From positions 1,116,001 to 1,180,000 of the forward strand of contig CAWCWP010000001.1 in assembly GCA_963799315.1 (NCBI GenBank): a stretch of DNA of 64,000 nucleotides. Reading direction: 5' to 3'. The notes beneath the pieces are model-generated. The model searched no databases. It was not told the DNA's origin and saw only the letters and a list, made by a program, of their open reading frames with translations. The stretch comes from Parerythrobacter_A sp963799315. Lineage in GTDB: Bacteria; Pseudomonadota; Alphaproteobacteria; Sphingomonadales; Sphingomonadaceae. The first letter of the stretch is position 1. The number at the start of each line of letters is the position of its first letter. The translations under genes were made by a program, and so were the position numbers. This document shows, piece after piece, positions 37,326 to 47,454 of the stretch.

Positions 37326-39008
37326 ATGCTCTTCGATGACCGTCTGGCCACGGTGCTGCGCCATCGCGCGGCGGGCGAGCGGGCTGCGCGCACGCAATTC
37401 CGGCAATTGCTGGATTTGCTCGGCAGCCGCGCGAACGGCACGGACCGCAGCCTGCTGGCGGCGGCGTGGTTGCGGCTGGCGGCGCTGGGCGAGATGATTC
37501 CGGCTAGCGAGCGCGCCGCGATGGTCGGGGAACCGGCGGCGCGGTTTCGCAATCCGGAACTGGCGTATCACCTGGCCGAAGACGAGCCCGAAGTGGCGGC
37601 CGCGGCCTTGCGGTCGGCGCAATTGGGCGAGGAGGACTGGCTGGCGCTGATCCCGCGCCTGCCGCTGCGCGCGCGCGGCTTCCTGCGGTTGCAGCGCAAT
37701 CTTCCACCACGTGTGCGCGATGCGCTGGAACAGCTCGGCATACAGGATCAGGGATTGCCCGCACCCGATGGCGAACTGCCGGTGCAGGAGCCCGATGCGC
37801 CACCGCCACCGCCGCCCGCATCGCCCGTCAGGCAAAGCGAAATCGGTGCGCTGGTCGAGCGTATCCAGACCTATCAGCAGAAGCGCCCCGCCGGCGTTGC
37901 GCCTGCGGCCAATGATGCGGCCCATGACAGTACGCAGGCCCCCCGCCTGCCGCTGGGCGAGAAGGCTGCCAGCACCGCACCCGCCCTGCCCCTGTTCCGC
38001 TTCACCACCGACACGCTGGGTCGTATCGCATGGGCCGACCGCGCGGTTGCGCCGATGGTGTACCGGATGCGGCTACCCGGCAGCGAAGCGAACGCGGACA
38101 CTGCCGAAAACGTCCGCACCCTGATCGCGCAGCGCCAGCCGCTGGGCAACATCGCCACCGCGCTGGGCGGTGCAGCCATGATTGCGGGCGACTGGATCAT
38201 CGACGCCATGCCCCGCTTCGATCCTCTGACCGGCCAGTTCGGCGGCTATGCCGGCATGTTCCGCCGCCCGCCCGCTGCAACGGCGCGTACCGATCCGGCC
38301 GCCGCGCGCGAGGCGGACCGGCTGCGCCAGTTGCTGCACGAGTTGCGGACACCGGCGGGCGCGATGCAGGGCTTTGCCGAGATGATCCAGCAGCAGCAGC
38401 TCGGTCCCGCTCCGCACGAATACCGCGCGCTGGCGGCGGCGATCGCGGGCGACGGCGCGCGCGTGCTGGCGGGGTTCGAGGAACTGGACCGGCTGGCGCA
38501 GCTGGAAAGCGGCGCGATGGCGCTGGCGGGCGGGGAAAGCGACCTCGGCGCTATCGTCGCGCGCCTCGTCGAGCAAATCGCGCCCGTGCTGGAAGGCCGG
38601 AACGCGCAGCTTTCGCTCGATGCGCCCGATATGGCGGATAGCTTGCCGGTCGATCTGGCGAGCGTGGAAACCGAGGCGCTGTGCTGGCGGCTGCTGGCGA
38701 CGCTGGCAGGACTGGTCGATGCGGGCGAAACGATCCGCCTGACGCTGCATGACGACAGCGATGCGGCGCGGCTGGAATGCGCCCTGCCCCGTTCGCTGGC
38801 CGCGCAGGACGATATCTACGCCGCCTCCACCCGCAGCAATGCCGGACCGCTGCGCGCGGGCATGTTCGCGGCGGGTTTTTCGCTGCGCCTAGCCCGTGCC
38901 GAAGCGCGCGCCGCCGGGGGCGACCTGACCGACACCGACAGCACGCTGACGCTGCACCTGCCGCGCTTGACCGGAACTGCGCGCGAAACTAGCCACGTAA
39001 CGGCCTGA
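37326..39008 (+). CDS. Histidine kinase-like protein with a degenerate ATPase domain
   Basis: About 560 aa from ATG 37326 (alternatives 37314 and 37212). The N-terminal third is helical (LFDDRLATVLRHRAAGERAA, then repeated Leu/Arg helices), then a Pro-rich linker (PDAPPPPPPASP), then a PAS-like part (LPLFRFTTDTLGRIAWADRA). A clear HisKA helix follows with phospho-acceptor His in LRQLLHELRTPAGAMQGFAE. The C-terminal region aligns in position with HATPase domains, yet I find no N box, no D-x-G-x-G and no G2 motif. It may be a phosphotransfer or pseudokinase protein. It has no transmembrane segment and no paired regulator next to it. Confidence 0.75.
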   Translation: MLFDDRLATVLRHRAAGERAARTQFRQLLDLLGSRANGTDRSLLAAAWLRLAALGEMIPASERAAMVGEPAARFRNPELAYHLAEDEPEVAAAALRSAQLGEEDWLALIPRLPLRARGFLRLQRNLPPRVRDALEQLGIQDQGLPAPDGELPVQEPDAPPPPPPASPVRQSEIGALVERIQTYQQKRPAGVAPAANDAAHDSTQAPRLPLGEKAASTAPALPLFRFTTDTLGRIAWADRAVAPMVYRMRLPGSEANADTAENVRTLIAQRQPLGNIATALGGAAMIAGDWIIDAMPRFDPLTGQFGGYAGMFRRPPAATARTDPAAAREADRLRQLLHELRTPAGAMQGFAEMIQQQQLGPAPHEYRALAAAIAGDGARVLAGFEELDRLAQLESGAMALAGGESDLGAIVARLVEQIAPVLEGRNAQLSLDAPDMADSLPVDLASVETEALCWRLLATLAGLVDAGETIRLTLHDDSDAARLECALPRSLAAQDDIYAASTRSNAGPLRAGMFAAGFSLRLARAEARAAGGDLTDTDSTLTLHLPRLTGTARETSHVTA

Positions 39009-39041
39009 GCAACCGCACGACCGGCAGCTCGCAGGCGTGGC

Positions 39042-39073
39042 GGGGATTGAACGGGGCGGGGATTGAACGGGGC
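39042..39073. repeat. 16-bp perfect tandem repeat upstream of the WalW gene
   Basis: GGGGATTGAACGGGGC occurs twice in direct succession, 39042-39057 and 39058-39073, immediately before the likely deacetylase start. The repeat creates a TTG (39063) that extends the reading frame. Confidence 0.8.
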
Positions 39074-39083
39074 GGTGCAAACG

Positions 39084-40079
39084 ATGCGGTCGATGCGCGA
39101 TCCACCACCGCCGGAAGCCCGCGCCGCGTTTGCACCCGGCTTCGGGCAGCGCGCCCTGTTGACCGTCGATACCGAAGAGGAATTCGACTGGTCGCAACCC
39201 TTCGACCGCGACAATCGCAGCCTGACCCATTTGTCCGAACTCGCCCGGTTTCAGGCGTTTTGCGAAGAGTTGGGCATCGTGCCGCTCTACCTCGTCGACT
39301 GGCCCGTCGCCACGTCGCCAGTGGCGCAAGAAATCCTTGGCCCCGCGATCGCCGCAGGACGCGCGGAAGTCGGCGTGCAGTTGCATCCGTGGGTGAACCC
39401 GCCGCACGAGGAAACCGTAAACGAGACGAACAGCTTCGCCGGAAACCTGCCGCCCGCGCTGGAGCGTGACAAGTTCAACCGGCTGCGCGATGCGATAGCC
39501 GAGGGGTTCGGCGTCGCACCGCTGAGCTATCGCGCGGGCCGTTACGGGCTGGGCGACGACAGCGCGCAGATGCTGATCGATGGCGGCATCGCGATGGACA
39601 CTTCGGTCCGCACGCATTTCGATTACACGGCGGCGGGCGGTCCCGATTACACCCGTCATCCGCTGCATCCCTATTGGATCGATGCCGGACAGCGCCTGCT
39701 CGAACTGCCGGTCACCACGACCTATTGGGGCATGTTGCGGCGACAGGGTGCGGGTCTAAGCCGCCTCGCCGCGCGGGTGCCGCGCCTGCCCGGCCTGCTG
39801 GCGCGCACCGGCCTGCTCGAACGTATTCCGCTGACGCCGGAGGGGGTCGGGGTGGAGGAGGCCATTCGCGGCATCGACATGGCGCTGGACGACGGGCTGC
39901 CGCTGCTGGTGTTCAGCTTCCACAGCCCCTCGCTCGCGCCCGGCAACACGCCCTATGTGCACAGCGAGGCCGATGTCGAGGCGTTGTATGACTGGTGGCG
40001 GCGCGTGTATACTTATCTCGCCATGCGCGAGGTGATGCCGACATCCATCGCCGACATTAGCGACGCAATCGTAAGGTAA
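39084..40079 (+). CDS. WalW-like polysaccharide deacetylase family protein
   Basis: A protein of about 331 aa from ATG 39084 (frame open from TTG 39063; ATG 39093 also possible). NodB-type features: LLTVDTEEEFDWSQPF with the acidic catalytic pair, VGVQLHPWVNPP as the metal His region, SYRAGRYGLGDD, and late LLVFSFHSPSLAPGNTPYV. Homologues are annotated WalW, linked to lipopolysaccharide/cell-wall gene clusters in sphingomonads. It would remove acetyl groups from a surface glycan; the substrate is unknown. It follows the degenerate kinase by about 75 bases on the same strand. Confidence 0.85.
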   Translation: MRSMRDPPPPEARAAFAPGFGQRALLTVDTEEEFDWSQPFDRDNRSLTHLSELARFQAFCEELGIVPLYLVDWPVATSPVAQEILGPAIAAGRAEVGVQLHPWVNPPHEETVNETNSFAGNLPPALERDKFNRLRDAIAEGFGVAPLSYRAGRYGLGDDSAQMLIDGGIAMDTSVRTHFDYTAAGGPDYTRHPLHPYWIDAGQRLLELPVTTTYWGMLRRQGAGLSRLAARVPRLPGLLARTGLLERIPLTPEGVGVEEAIRGIDMALDDGLPLLVFSFHSPSLAPGNTPYVHSEADVEALYDWWRRVYTYLAMREVMPTSIADISDAIVR

Positions 40080-40176
40080 CACACGCACAACGCTTGCCCT
40101 GCCGCATCGGGCCAGCTAACGCGCCCCTCGCGCTGCTCCGCATGGTCGGTCCGGTATTTCGGACATGGCACTTCGG

Positions 40177-40250
40177 GGGCCTGTAGCTCAGTTGGTTAGA
40201 GCTGGCCGCTCATAACGGCTAGGTCGGGGGTTCGAGTCCCTCCGGGCCCA
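40177..40250 (+). tRNA. tRNA with CAT anticodon (tRNA-Ile2 or elongator tRNA-Met)
   Basis: Cloverleaf: acceptor GGGCCTG with CGGGCCC, D arm GCTC-AGTTGGTTA-GAGC, anticodon stem GGCCG/CGGCT around loop CTCATAA, T arm GGGGG-TTCGAGT-CCCTC, discriminator A. The genomic 3' end is CCG, so CCA is not encoded. The fully paired acceptor excludes an initiator. A lysidine-modified Ile2 identity seems likely from the overall sequence, but elongator Met is not excluded. Confidence 0.9.
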
Positions 40251-40309
40251 CCGGATGCCAATCCGGTGAAGCCAACCGGCAGAGACGCAGCATCGGCGCA
40301 TCACAGGGT

Positions 40310-40386
40310 CGGGAAGTGGCGCAGCCTGGTAGCGCACCTGTTTTGGGTACAGGGGGTCGGAGGTTCGAATCCTCTCTTCCCGACCA
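40310..40386 (+). tRNA. tRNA-Pro (anticodon TGG)
   Basis: Acceptor CGGGAAG with CTTCCCG, D arm GCGC-AGCCTGGTA-GCGC, anticodon stem CCTGT/ACAGG with loop TTTGGGT (anticodon TGG), T arm GGAGG-TTCGAAT-CCTCT, discriminator A, encoded CCA. It is a second Pro tRNA in the window, differing from the GGG one mainly in the anticodon and acceptor stems. Confidence 0.95.
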
Positions 40387-40433
40387 ACTGTGAAACCTGC
40401 CGCGACGGCGTGGCTCAGCGGAAGGTCGTATCC

Positions 40434-41794
40434 GTGCCCTCTTCGACCAACGCTGCATCACCCACGCGCATCGATCCCCGCATCATCTGGGCCATCGCGA
40501 TCCCGGCGATGGTCACCAATGTCGCCACCGCGCTGATCGGGCTGGGCGACATGTGGGTGGTCGCGCGGCTGAACGATGCGGCGGTCCAGGGTGCGGTCGA
40601 TATCGGCGCGCGGCTGTTCGCGGTGCTGTTTACCGTGATGAACTTCCTGAAGACCGGCACCACCGGACTGGTCGCGCAATCGGGCACGCGCGCCGGACCC
40701 GACGGGGCGGTCGCGGCACAGGCGGCGGTGCTGGTGCGCGGCCTGTTCGTCGGCCTCGCCATCGCGGCGGTGCTGCTGGCAGCAAAGCCCGTGCTGCTGC
40801 CCGCCATGCTGGAGGCGCTGGGCGCGCGAGGGCGAGGTGTTGCGCGCCGCGCGGACCTATGCCGAAATCCGATACTGGACTGCGCCCGCCGTGATGGCGA
40901 ACCTGGCGCTGATCGGTTTCCTCGTCGGACAGCGGCGGATGACGGCGGTGCTGGTGTTCGAGATTGTCTACAACCTCGCCAATATCGCGCTGGGCCTGTG
41001 GTTCGTGCTGGCGCTGGATTTCGGCATCGCAGGCATCGGCTGGTCCAGCTTCATCGCGGAATACGGCAAGCTCGCGCTCGTTGGCGCATTCGTGTTTCGC
41101 GGTGCGGTGGGCGCGGCGGTGTGGACGGCGTTGCGGCAGGGGACCGGGATCGGATGGACGGCGCTGCGTCCGTTTCTCTCCGTCAATCGCGATCTGTTCC
41201 TGCGCACGGTGGTGCTGATGCTGGCGCTGGCGGCCCTGACTCGCCTTTCGGCGGAGCGAGGCGCGGTGGTGCTGGCGGCGAACGGCATCCTGTACCAGAT
41301 GTTCGTGCTGACCGCGCTGCTGCTGGACGGGTTCGAGAATGCGGCGCAGGTGCTGAACGGCGAACGCTTCGGCGCGCGCGACCGGGCGGGCTTCGTCGCG
41401 GTTATCCGTGCGACGTTGTGGCGCGGGTTTGCGGCGGCGTGCGTCGTCGCTTTGGGCTTCGCGCTGTTCGCCGATCCGTTGCTGGCGAATTTCGCCGCGA
41501 CCGACGCGGTGGCCTCCGCTGCGCAGGCGCAGGCCGGGATGGCTGGTGGTTATCCCGTTCGCAGGCGTCGCGGGCTTCGTGTTCGACGGGGTGTTCGTCG
41601 GCTCGAGCTGGACGCGCGCGCTGCTCGGCACGATGCTGGCGGCGGTGGTCGTTTATGCCGCCGCGCTATGGCTGACCTGGCCGCTGGGCAATACCGGGCT
41701 GTGGCTCAGCTTTACCGCATTCCTCGTCGCGCGCGCGGTGGCGCAGGCGCTGCTGTTGCCGCGCTTGCTGAAAACCGGGTTCAGTCCGCGGTGA
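40434..41794 (+). CDS. MATE family efflux transporter, two frame breaks
   Basis: Twelve-helix membrane antiporter of the MATE (DinF-like) group. From GTG 40434 (GGAAGG eight bases upstream) the protein reads DPRIIWAIAIPAMVTNVATALIGLGDMWVV, a canonical first MATE helix pair, then GARLFAVLFTVMNFLKTGTTGLVAQ. Later helices include FIVYNLANIALGLWFVLALDFGIAGIGWSS-like and MFVLTALLLDGFENAAQ. Frame changes fall near 40830 and 41538, one extra base each. About 453 aa when joined, the normal length. The exported compound is unknown. It starts 48 bases after tRNA-Pro(TGG). Confidence 0.88.
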
Positions 41795-43160
41795 TCGGCT
41801 CTGGATAGTTGGCAAGGATGCCGACCACCTGCGTGTACACCGCGACGTTCTGGCGCAGCTGCACGGGGTCGATCTTGTCCAGCGTATCGTCGGGCGTGTG
41901 GTGCAGGTCGAAATAGCGGGTGCCGTCCTGTTGCAGGTCGATAATCGCGCCACCCTGGTCGCGCACGATATTCAGGTCCGCCCCGCCGCTCGCCACGATG
42001 GTCGTGGGTGACACGCCGAACCGCGCCACCGCGCTGGCGATCTGCTTGTAAAGGTCGGGATTGGTGGTGCCGAAATTGCTCTGGAACTGCCAGATGCGAT
42101 CCGCGCCGAAATCGCTTTCGATACCCACCGCGATAGGCTCGTCGATATGTGCGGCGGAATAGGCCTTGCTACCCCACAGGCCGGTTTCCTCTGCGCCCGC
42201 AAACAACACGCGAATGGTGCGCAGCGGCTGGCCATTGCTTTCGACATGCTTCGCTGCCGCCGCGACGATGCCGCAGCCTGCACCATCGTCGAACGCACCG
42301 GGCGCATTCCACCAGCTATCGAGGTGGCAGGCAATGAGGACCGGCGGCAGCGACGGGTCGCGCCCGACGATTTCGCCGACGACATTGCCGCTCATCGTTG
42401 TGCCCAGATCCTGCGGTGTCAGGGTCAGCTTCATGGTGATCGGCCGGTCGCCTGCGCGCGCGAACATGCGCTCGAGGTTCTCCGCATCGGGCAGCGGCAG
42501 CGCGCCGGCGGGCGTGCGAGTCACGCCTTCGGGGAAGCCGGTGCCTCCGGTATGCGGGTTGCGGTGATAGTCAGTGCCGACCGACTTGATGACCGTCGCC
42601 AGCGCGCCTTTCTGCGCCGCGATGCCCGCACCGACCCAGCGCGCAGGTCCGGCAAACCCGTATTGCGAACCGTCCTGCGTCACCGTCATGCTGTGCGAGA
42701 TATAGGCGATCTTGCCGGTCAGACTGCCCGCCGGTGCCGCCGACAGCGCCGCCACGTTCTCGAACATCACGACTTCGGCAGTGATGCCGTCCGCGCCGGT
42801 GGAGGCGCTGTTGCCGAGCGGCTGGATTACCAGCGGTTGCGGGAACGGACTGGTGATCTCGGCGCGATGCATGTCGCCCGGCACCCATGTCTGCATTTCG
42901 AACGGCTCGTTGGCGACGTTGTCGAAACCGGCCTTCTTCAGCCACGCCATCGCCCATGTCCGCGCCCGTGCCTCGGCCTCGGTCCCCGCCTGTCGCGGGC
43001 CGACTTCGGTGGTGATGCCCTCCACGAAATCATAGGCGATCGTGTCGCTGTCGAGCGCCCTGTCCGCTGCGGCCTCCAGCGTCGCGGGCGGGGGGCGAAG
43101 CGTGGCGTGCGCGGCGATCGGCAGGGTCAGGGCGGCGAGTGCGAGGAGCGATTTGATCAT
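41781..43160 (-). CDS. M28 family zinc peptidase, secreted
   Basis: A 459-aa exported aminopeptidase/carboxypeptidase-like enzyme. The signal peptide is at 1-18 (LLALAALTLPIAAHA). An insert resembling a PA domain (about 130-260) precedes the di-zinc site. Metal ligands are seen in IACHLDSWWNAPGAFDDGAG (His, Asp), AGAEETGLWG (Glu pair with the base) and ESDFGAD, with the last His in FDLHHTPDD. Domain order matches plasma glutamate carboxypeptidase-like M28 proteins. Intact. It converges on the MATE gene with a 14-base overlap. Confidence 0.9.
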   Translation of the reverse strand: MIKSLLALAALTLPIAAHATLRPPPATLEAAADRALDSDTIAYDFVEGITTEVGPRQAGTEAEARARTWAMAWLKKAGFDNVANEPFEMQTWVPGDMHRAEITSPFPQPLVIQPLGNSASTGADGITAEVVMFENVAALSAAPAGSLTGKIAYISHSMTVTQDGSQYGFAGPARWVGAGIAAQKGALATVIKSVGTDYHRNPHTGGTGFPEGVTRTPAGALPLPDAENLERMFARAGDRPITMKLTLTPQDLGTTMSGNVVGEIVGRDPSLPPVLIACHLDSWWNAPGAFDDGAGCGIVAAAAKHVESNGQPLRTIRVLFAGAEETGLWGSKAYSAAHIDEPIAVGIESDFGADRIWQFQSNFGTTNPDLYKQIASAVARFGVSPTTIVASGGADLNIVRDQGGAIIDLQQDGTRYFDLHHTPDDTLDKIDPVQLRQNVAVYTQVVGILANYPEPITAD

Positions 43161-43170
43161 GTTCGCCTAG

Positions 43171-44122
43171 CTATCGCGGTTTGCGGGCGCTGCCAATCCG
43201 CTTTGCCAATTCGCTTGCCGACAGGAACGCGCCTTCCACGTCGCCCCCCGCCAGCCAGTCGCCGCACGCGCCGATGCGCGCCTCTGCATCCCACAGCGGA
43301 CCTTTCGCTGCGTCCTGCACCTGCGAATAGCGCCAGCGATGCGCCTGCACGGCCACCGGCGGCGGCGGCGTGCAGCCTGCCCGTTCCGCGAACGCTGCAA
43401 GCAGCCGGTCCGCCACTTCCTCCCGCGCGTCTTCGAGGTGACGCCGCGACCAGTCCGCATTCGCCTGCACTACCCAGCATTCCTGCGCCGCATCGCGCCC
43501 GGGCTTGGCGCCGTTGCGTATCGCCCAGTTCAGCGCCGCATCCGCCGCCAGCAGGTCCGCCTCGACCGCCACACGCTCTGCAAAATGCGCCATCAGCGTC
43601 CAGCACGGATCGGACACCACGCCCTGCGCCAGCGCCGCAAAATCGGGGGCGGTATCGGCCAGCAGCACGCCCGCCTGTTCTGCCGGAATTGCGACGACCA
43701 CTGCATCGCATCCGGTTGTCTCGCCATTCTCGAACACGATCTGCCAGCCAGTCCCGACCCGCTCCAGCCGCTCCGCCCGCGTGCCGAACACCGCACCGCA
43801 CCGCTCCGCCATTGCGCGCACCGGCGCGTTCATTGCCGGTGTGCCGACCCAGGCATCCGCGCCAGCCGCCGGCCAGCGTGCCACCACGCCCTGCCGCCTC
43901 CCATTCCGCCACCCGCACGACAAAGCCTGCATCGCGCACATCGAAGAACGGCGCGCCGTGATCGAAATTCAGCGTCGTCCCGTCAACCTCCATCCGCCGC
44001 GTCGACATGCGCCCGCCCGGCCCGCGCCCCTTGTCGAACACGCGCACCGCGTGCCCCTGTTCCAGCAACCGTTCCGCACAGGAAAGCCCGGCCATTCCGG
44101 CCCCGATGACGACGATATCCAT
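43171..44122 (-). CDS. FAD-dependent amine oxidase-like (renalase-type) protein, one frame break
   Basis: Flavoprotein of about 316 aa. The dinucleotide-binding motif is at the start (MDIVVIGAGMAGLSCAERL), followed by FDKGRGPGGRMSTRR, which is characteristic of the bacterial NAD(P)/FAD 'renalase-like' group. The C-terminus has RWRYSQVQDAAKGPLWDA and GACGDWLAGGDVEGAFLSA, the second FAD-contact block. The frame changes near 43885 (extra base). ATG 44122 opens the motif. Bacterial members may repair isomers of NAD(P)H, but the substrate here is unknown. Confidence 0.85.
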
Positions 44123-44249
44123 GCGCGCGGCTATGCGGCCCCGCCCGCTCCCATGCAACCACGCGCGAACCTTGCCCGCCGCGCCGCCGCGCCCTATCTG
44201 TCCGGCCAACAGTTTCACACAGTTTCAGATACCCCGAAGGAACCATCCG

Positions 44250-45923
<1,674 letters not shown>

Positions 45924-45932
45924 TTTGATACG

Positions 45933-46490
45933 GTGTTTGGAACGTCGGACGTCGTCGAGAAAGTTAGCCAAGCTGCATTCGGCAATCCGCTCGTTACAAA
46001 CGTGCTTCGCGGACAGGTTGCGGAAGCAATCATTGCCCTCGCACTAGAACCTGATTGGTCATGGTGCGCGCAGGATTATGCTTCGTGGGATTTCGAACGC
46101 GCCGACGGCTTGCGGCTGGAGGTCAAACAGTCCGCAGCAAAGCAGACCTGGCCATCGCCGAGCCACGGAAGGATCAAGCGGAGTTTCGATATTCGTCCAC
46201 GGACCGGTCGCTGGGAAGGGTTGGATTTCATCGAAGAGCCGGGTCGTGCGTCAGACATCTACATCTTTGCCTATCACCCCGTTTCGAATGAAACCGCCGA
46301 CCACCGCGACCCGCAGCAATGGCGATTTTACGTCGTCGCTACGCACGCGCTCCCTGATACCCAGAGGATATCGCTGGCGAAGCTGTCGCAATTAACCGCA
46401 GCGATGCCGGTAAGCGAATTAGCTGGCCATGTGACCGCGATTGCAATTGAGGTCGGAAACGCAAAAACACTTTTGTCACCCCGGACTTGA
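45933..46490 (+). CDS. Hypothetical protein with a possible E-x-K nuclease motif
   Basis: A 185-aa frame from GTG 45933, ten bases after ettA, with visibly lower GC than its neighbours. The N-terminal half reads NVLRGQVAEAIIALALEPDW then SWDFERADGLRLEVKQSAAKQTW. The E...D-G-L-R-L-E-V-K-Q-S arrangement resembles the D-x(n)-E-x-K core of PD-(D/E)XK endonucleases, and the following aromatic/basic part fits. Then come FDIRPRTGRW and SDIYIFAYHPVSNE. No named family was recognised. It could be a small restriction-like or repair nuclease (inference). It is followed by repeat debris. Confidence 0.6.
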   Translation: MFGTSDVVEKVSQAAFGNPLVTNVLRGQVAEAIIALALEPDWSWCAQDYASWDFERADGLRLEVKQSAAKQTWPSPSHGRIKRSFDIRPRTGRWEGLDFIEEPGRASDIYIFAYHPVSNETADHRDPQQWRFYVVATHALPDTQRISLAKLSQLTAAMPVSELAGHVTAIAIEVGNAKTLLSPRT

Positions 46491-46777
46491 TCCGGGGTCC
46501 AGCTTCTGTTTTTGAGGTGCGCACGCTTAGGTAGCTGAATCCCGGATCACCCGCCTTAGCAAGTGCAGGCAAGTCTGGAATGACGGAGAGGCTAAAAACT
46601 CCGTTCGCCATGAGCCTGTCGGAAGCGAAGCTGGCCAAAGGCCTACGGGCGCCCTTCAATTTTCCGAGCAGCTCCACAAAAAGAGCAAGGCTTCGACAGG
46701 CTCAGCCCGAACGGGACGGGTGAGGGTTAAGTCTACGAGGGTGGTGATGGTTTGCATGATCCGGCACTCTCAGTCGT
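46479..46777. repeat. REP-like palindromes and repeat debris
   Basis: Non-coding stretch between the nuclease-like gene and higA. It opens with a perfect palindrome CCCCGGA-CTTGA-TCCGGGG (46479-46497), the core of a spacer repeat frequent in sphingomonads. Degenerate pieces follow: AATCCCGGATC (46538-46548), TGGAATGACGG (46577-46587), GAGCCTGTCGGAAGC (near 46612) and its near-complement GCTTCGACAGGCTC (near 46690). Together they look like overlapping or decayed REP/MITE-type elements. No transposase gene was seen. Confidence 0.7.
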
Positions 46778-47077
46778 TCAAGCCAGCTCCATTCGCTCCA
46801 CGTCCGGCTCCTTCCCACTCAATCGAACCTGCGCCAAATCGTAGCCTACCTGCATCGCCAAAAGGGTGTCGGCACTAATTCCGAATGCTTTTTCGAAGCG
46901 CAGAGCCATCGTCGCGCTCATTGCTGCACGTCCATTGAGCACGGCGCTCATATTCTGGCGGCTGACACCCAGATGTTTGGCCACCTCGGTCACCGAGATG
47001 CCGTAATGGTCGAGATAGGTGCGCTGCATCCACGGGCCGGGATGGACGCGGATCGAGGGGTGCATTTCAAGGCCCAT
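46778..47077 (-). CDS. higA: HigA family antitoxin (XRE type)
   Basis: Antitoxin that binds and neutralises HigB and represses the operon. It is 99 aa. The N-terminus has HPSIRVHPGPWMQRTYLDHYG, typical of HigA. The HTH is at about 29-48 (VTEVAKHLGVSRQNMSAVLN), followed by GRAAMSATMALRFEKAFGIS, which is characteristic of the HigA group. The last residues (DVERMELA) are acidic. Its start overlaps the toxin stop by one base. Toxin first, antitoxin second is the HigBA order. Confidence 0.9.
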   Translation of the reverse strand: MGLEMHPSIRVHPGPWMQRTYLDHYGISVTEVAKHLGVSRQNMSAVLNGRAAMSATMALRFEKAFGISADTLLAMQVGYDLAQVRLSGKEPDVERMELA

Positions 47078-47358
47078 CAGTGATAATCCTTCAAATCAAG
47101 CTCCGCGACCGTTCGTTCGTCCACCTTGGTGAATGTCAGTCGCCAGTTCTTGGTCACCGTCATCGCATAAGTACCTTTACGATCACCTCCAAGAGCGTGA
47201 AAACCGAAATTGGGCGGTTTGGTCAGTTCTTCGAACTTCGGCGCGTACCGAATCAAGGCCAGCATTTCGATTAGCCGCGACGGTTCGATAATGCCTTTGG
47301 TTCGACCATCGAGATACAACCGTCGCAATGCCTTGTGCCGGATGCTGTTGATTTCCAC
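47077..47358 (-). CDS. higB: HigB/RelE-like toxin
   Basis: Ribosome-dependent mRNA interferase of the RelE/ParE superfamily, 93 aa. The family pattern IRHKALRRLYLDGRTKGI is followed by GFHALGGDRKGTYAMTVTKNWRLTF, with the conserved basic residues and final ELDLKDYH. It is the first gene of the higBA pair. The Lys/Arg residues expected at the active site are present. Activity under stress is inferred from the family. Confidence 0.9.
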   Translation of the reverse strand: MEINSIRHKALRRLYLDGRTKGIIEPSRLIEMLALIRYAPKFEELTKPPNFGFHALGGDRKGTYAMTVTKNWRLTFTKVDERTVAELDLKDYH

Positions 47359-47454
47359 CTGCTGTCATCTATCGCATGACAGTACGGCCGTCAAGTGATA
47401 CATGACACTGCGCTGCATCGTAGTATTGACTGTAACCGCAATGAGAGGAACCCC

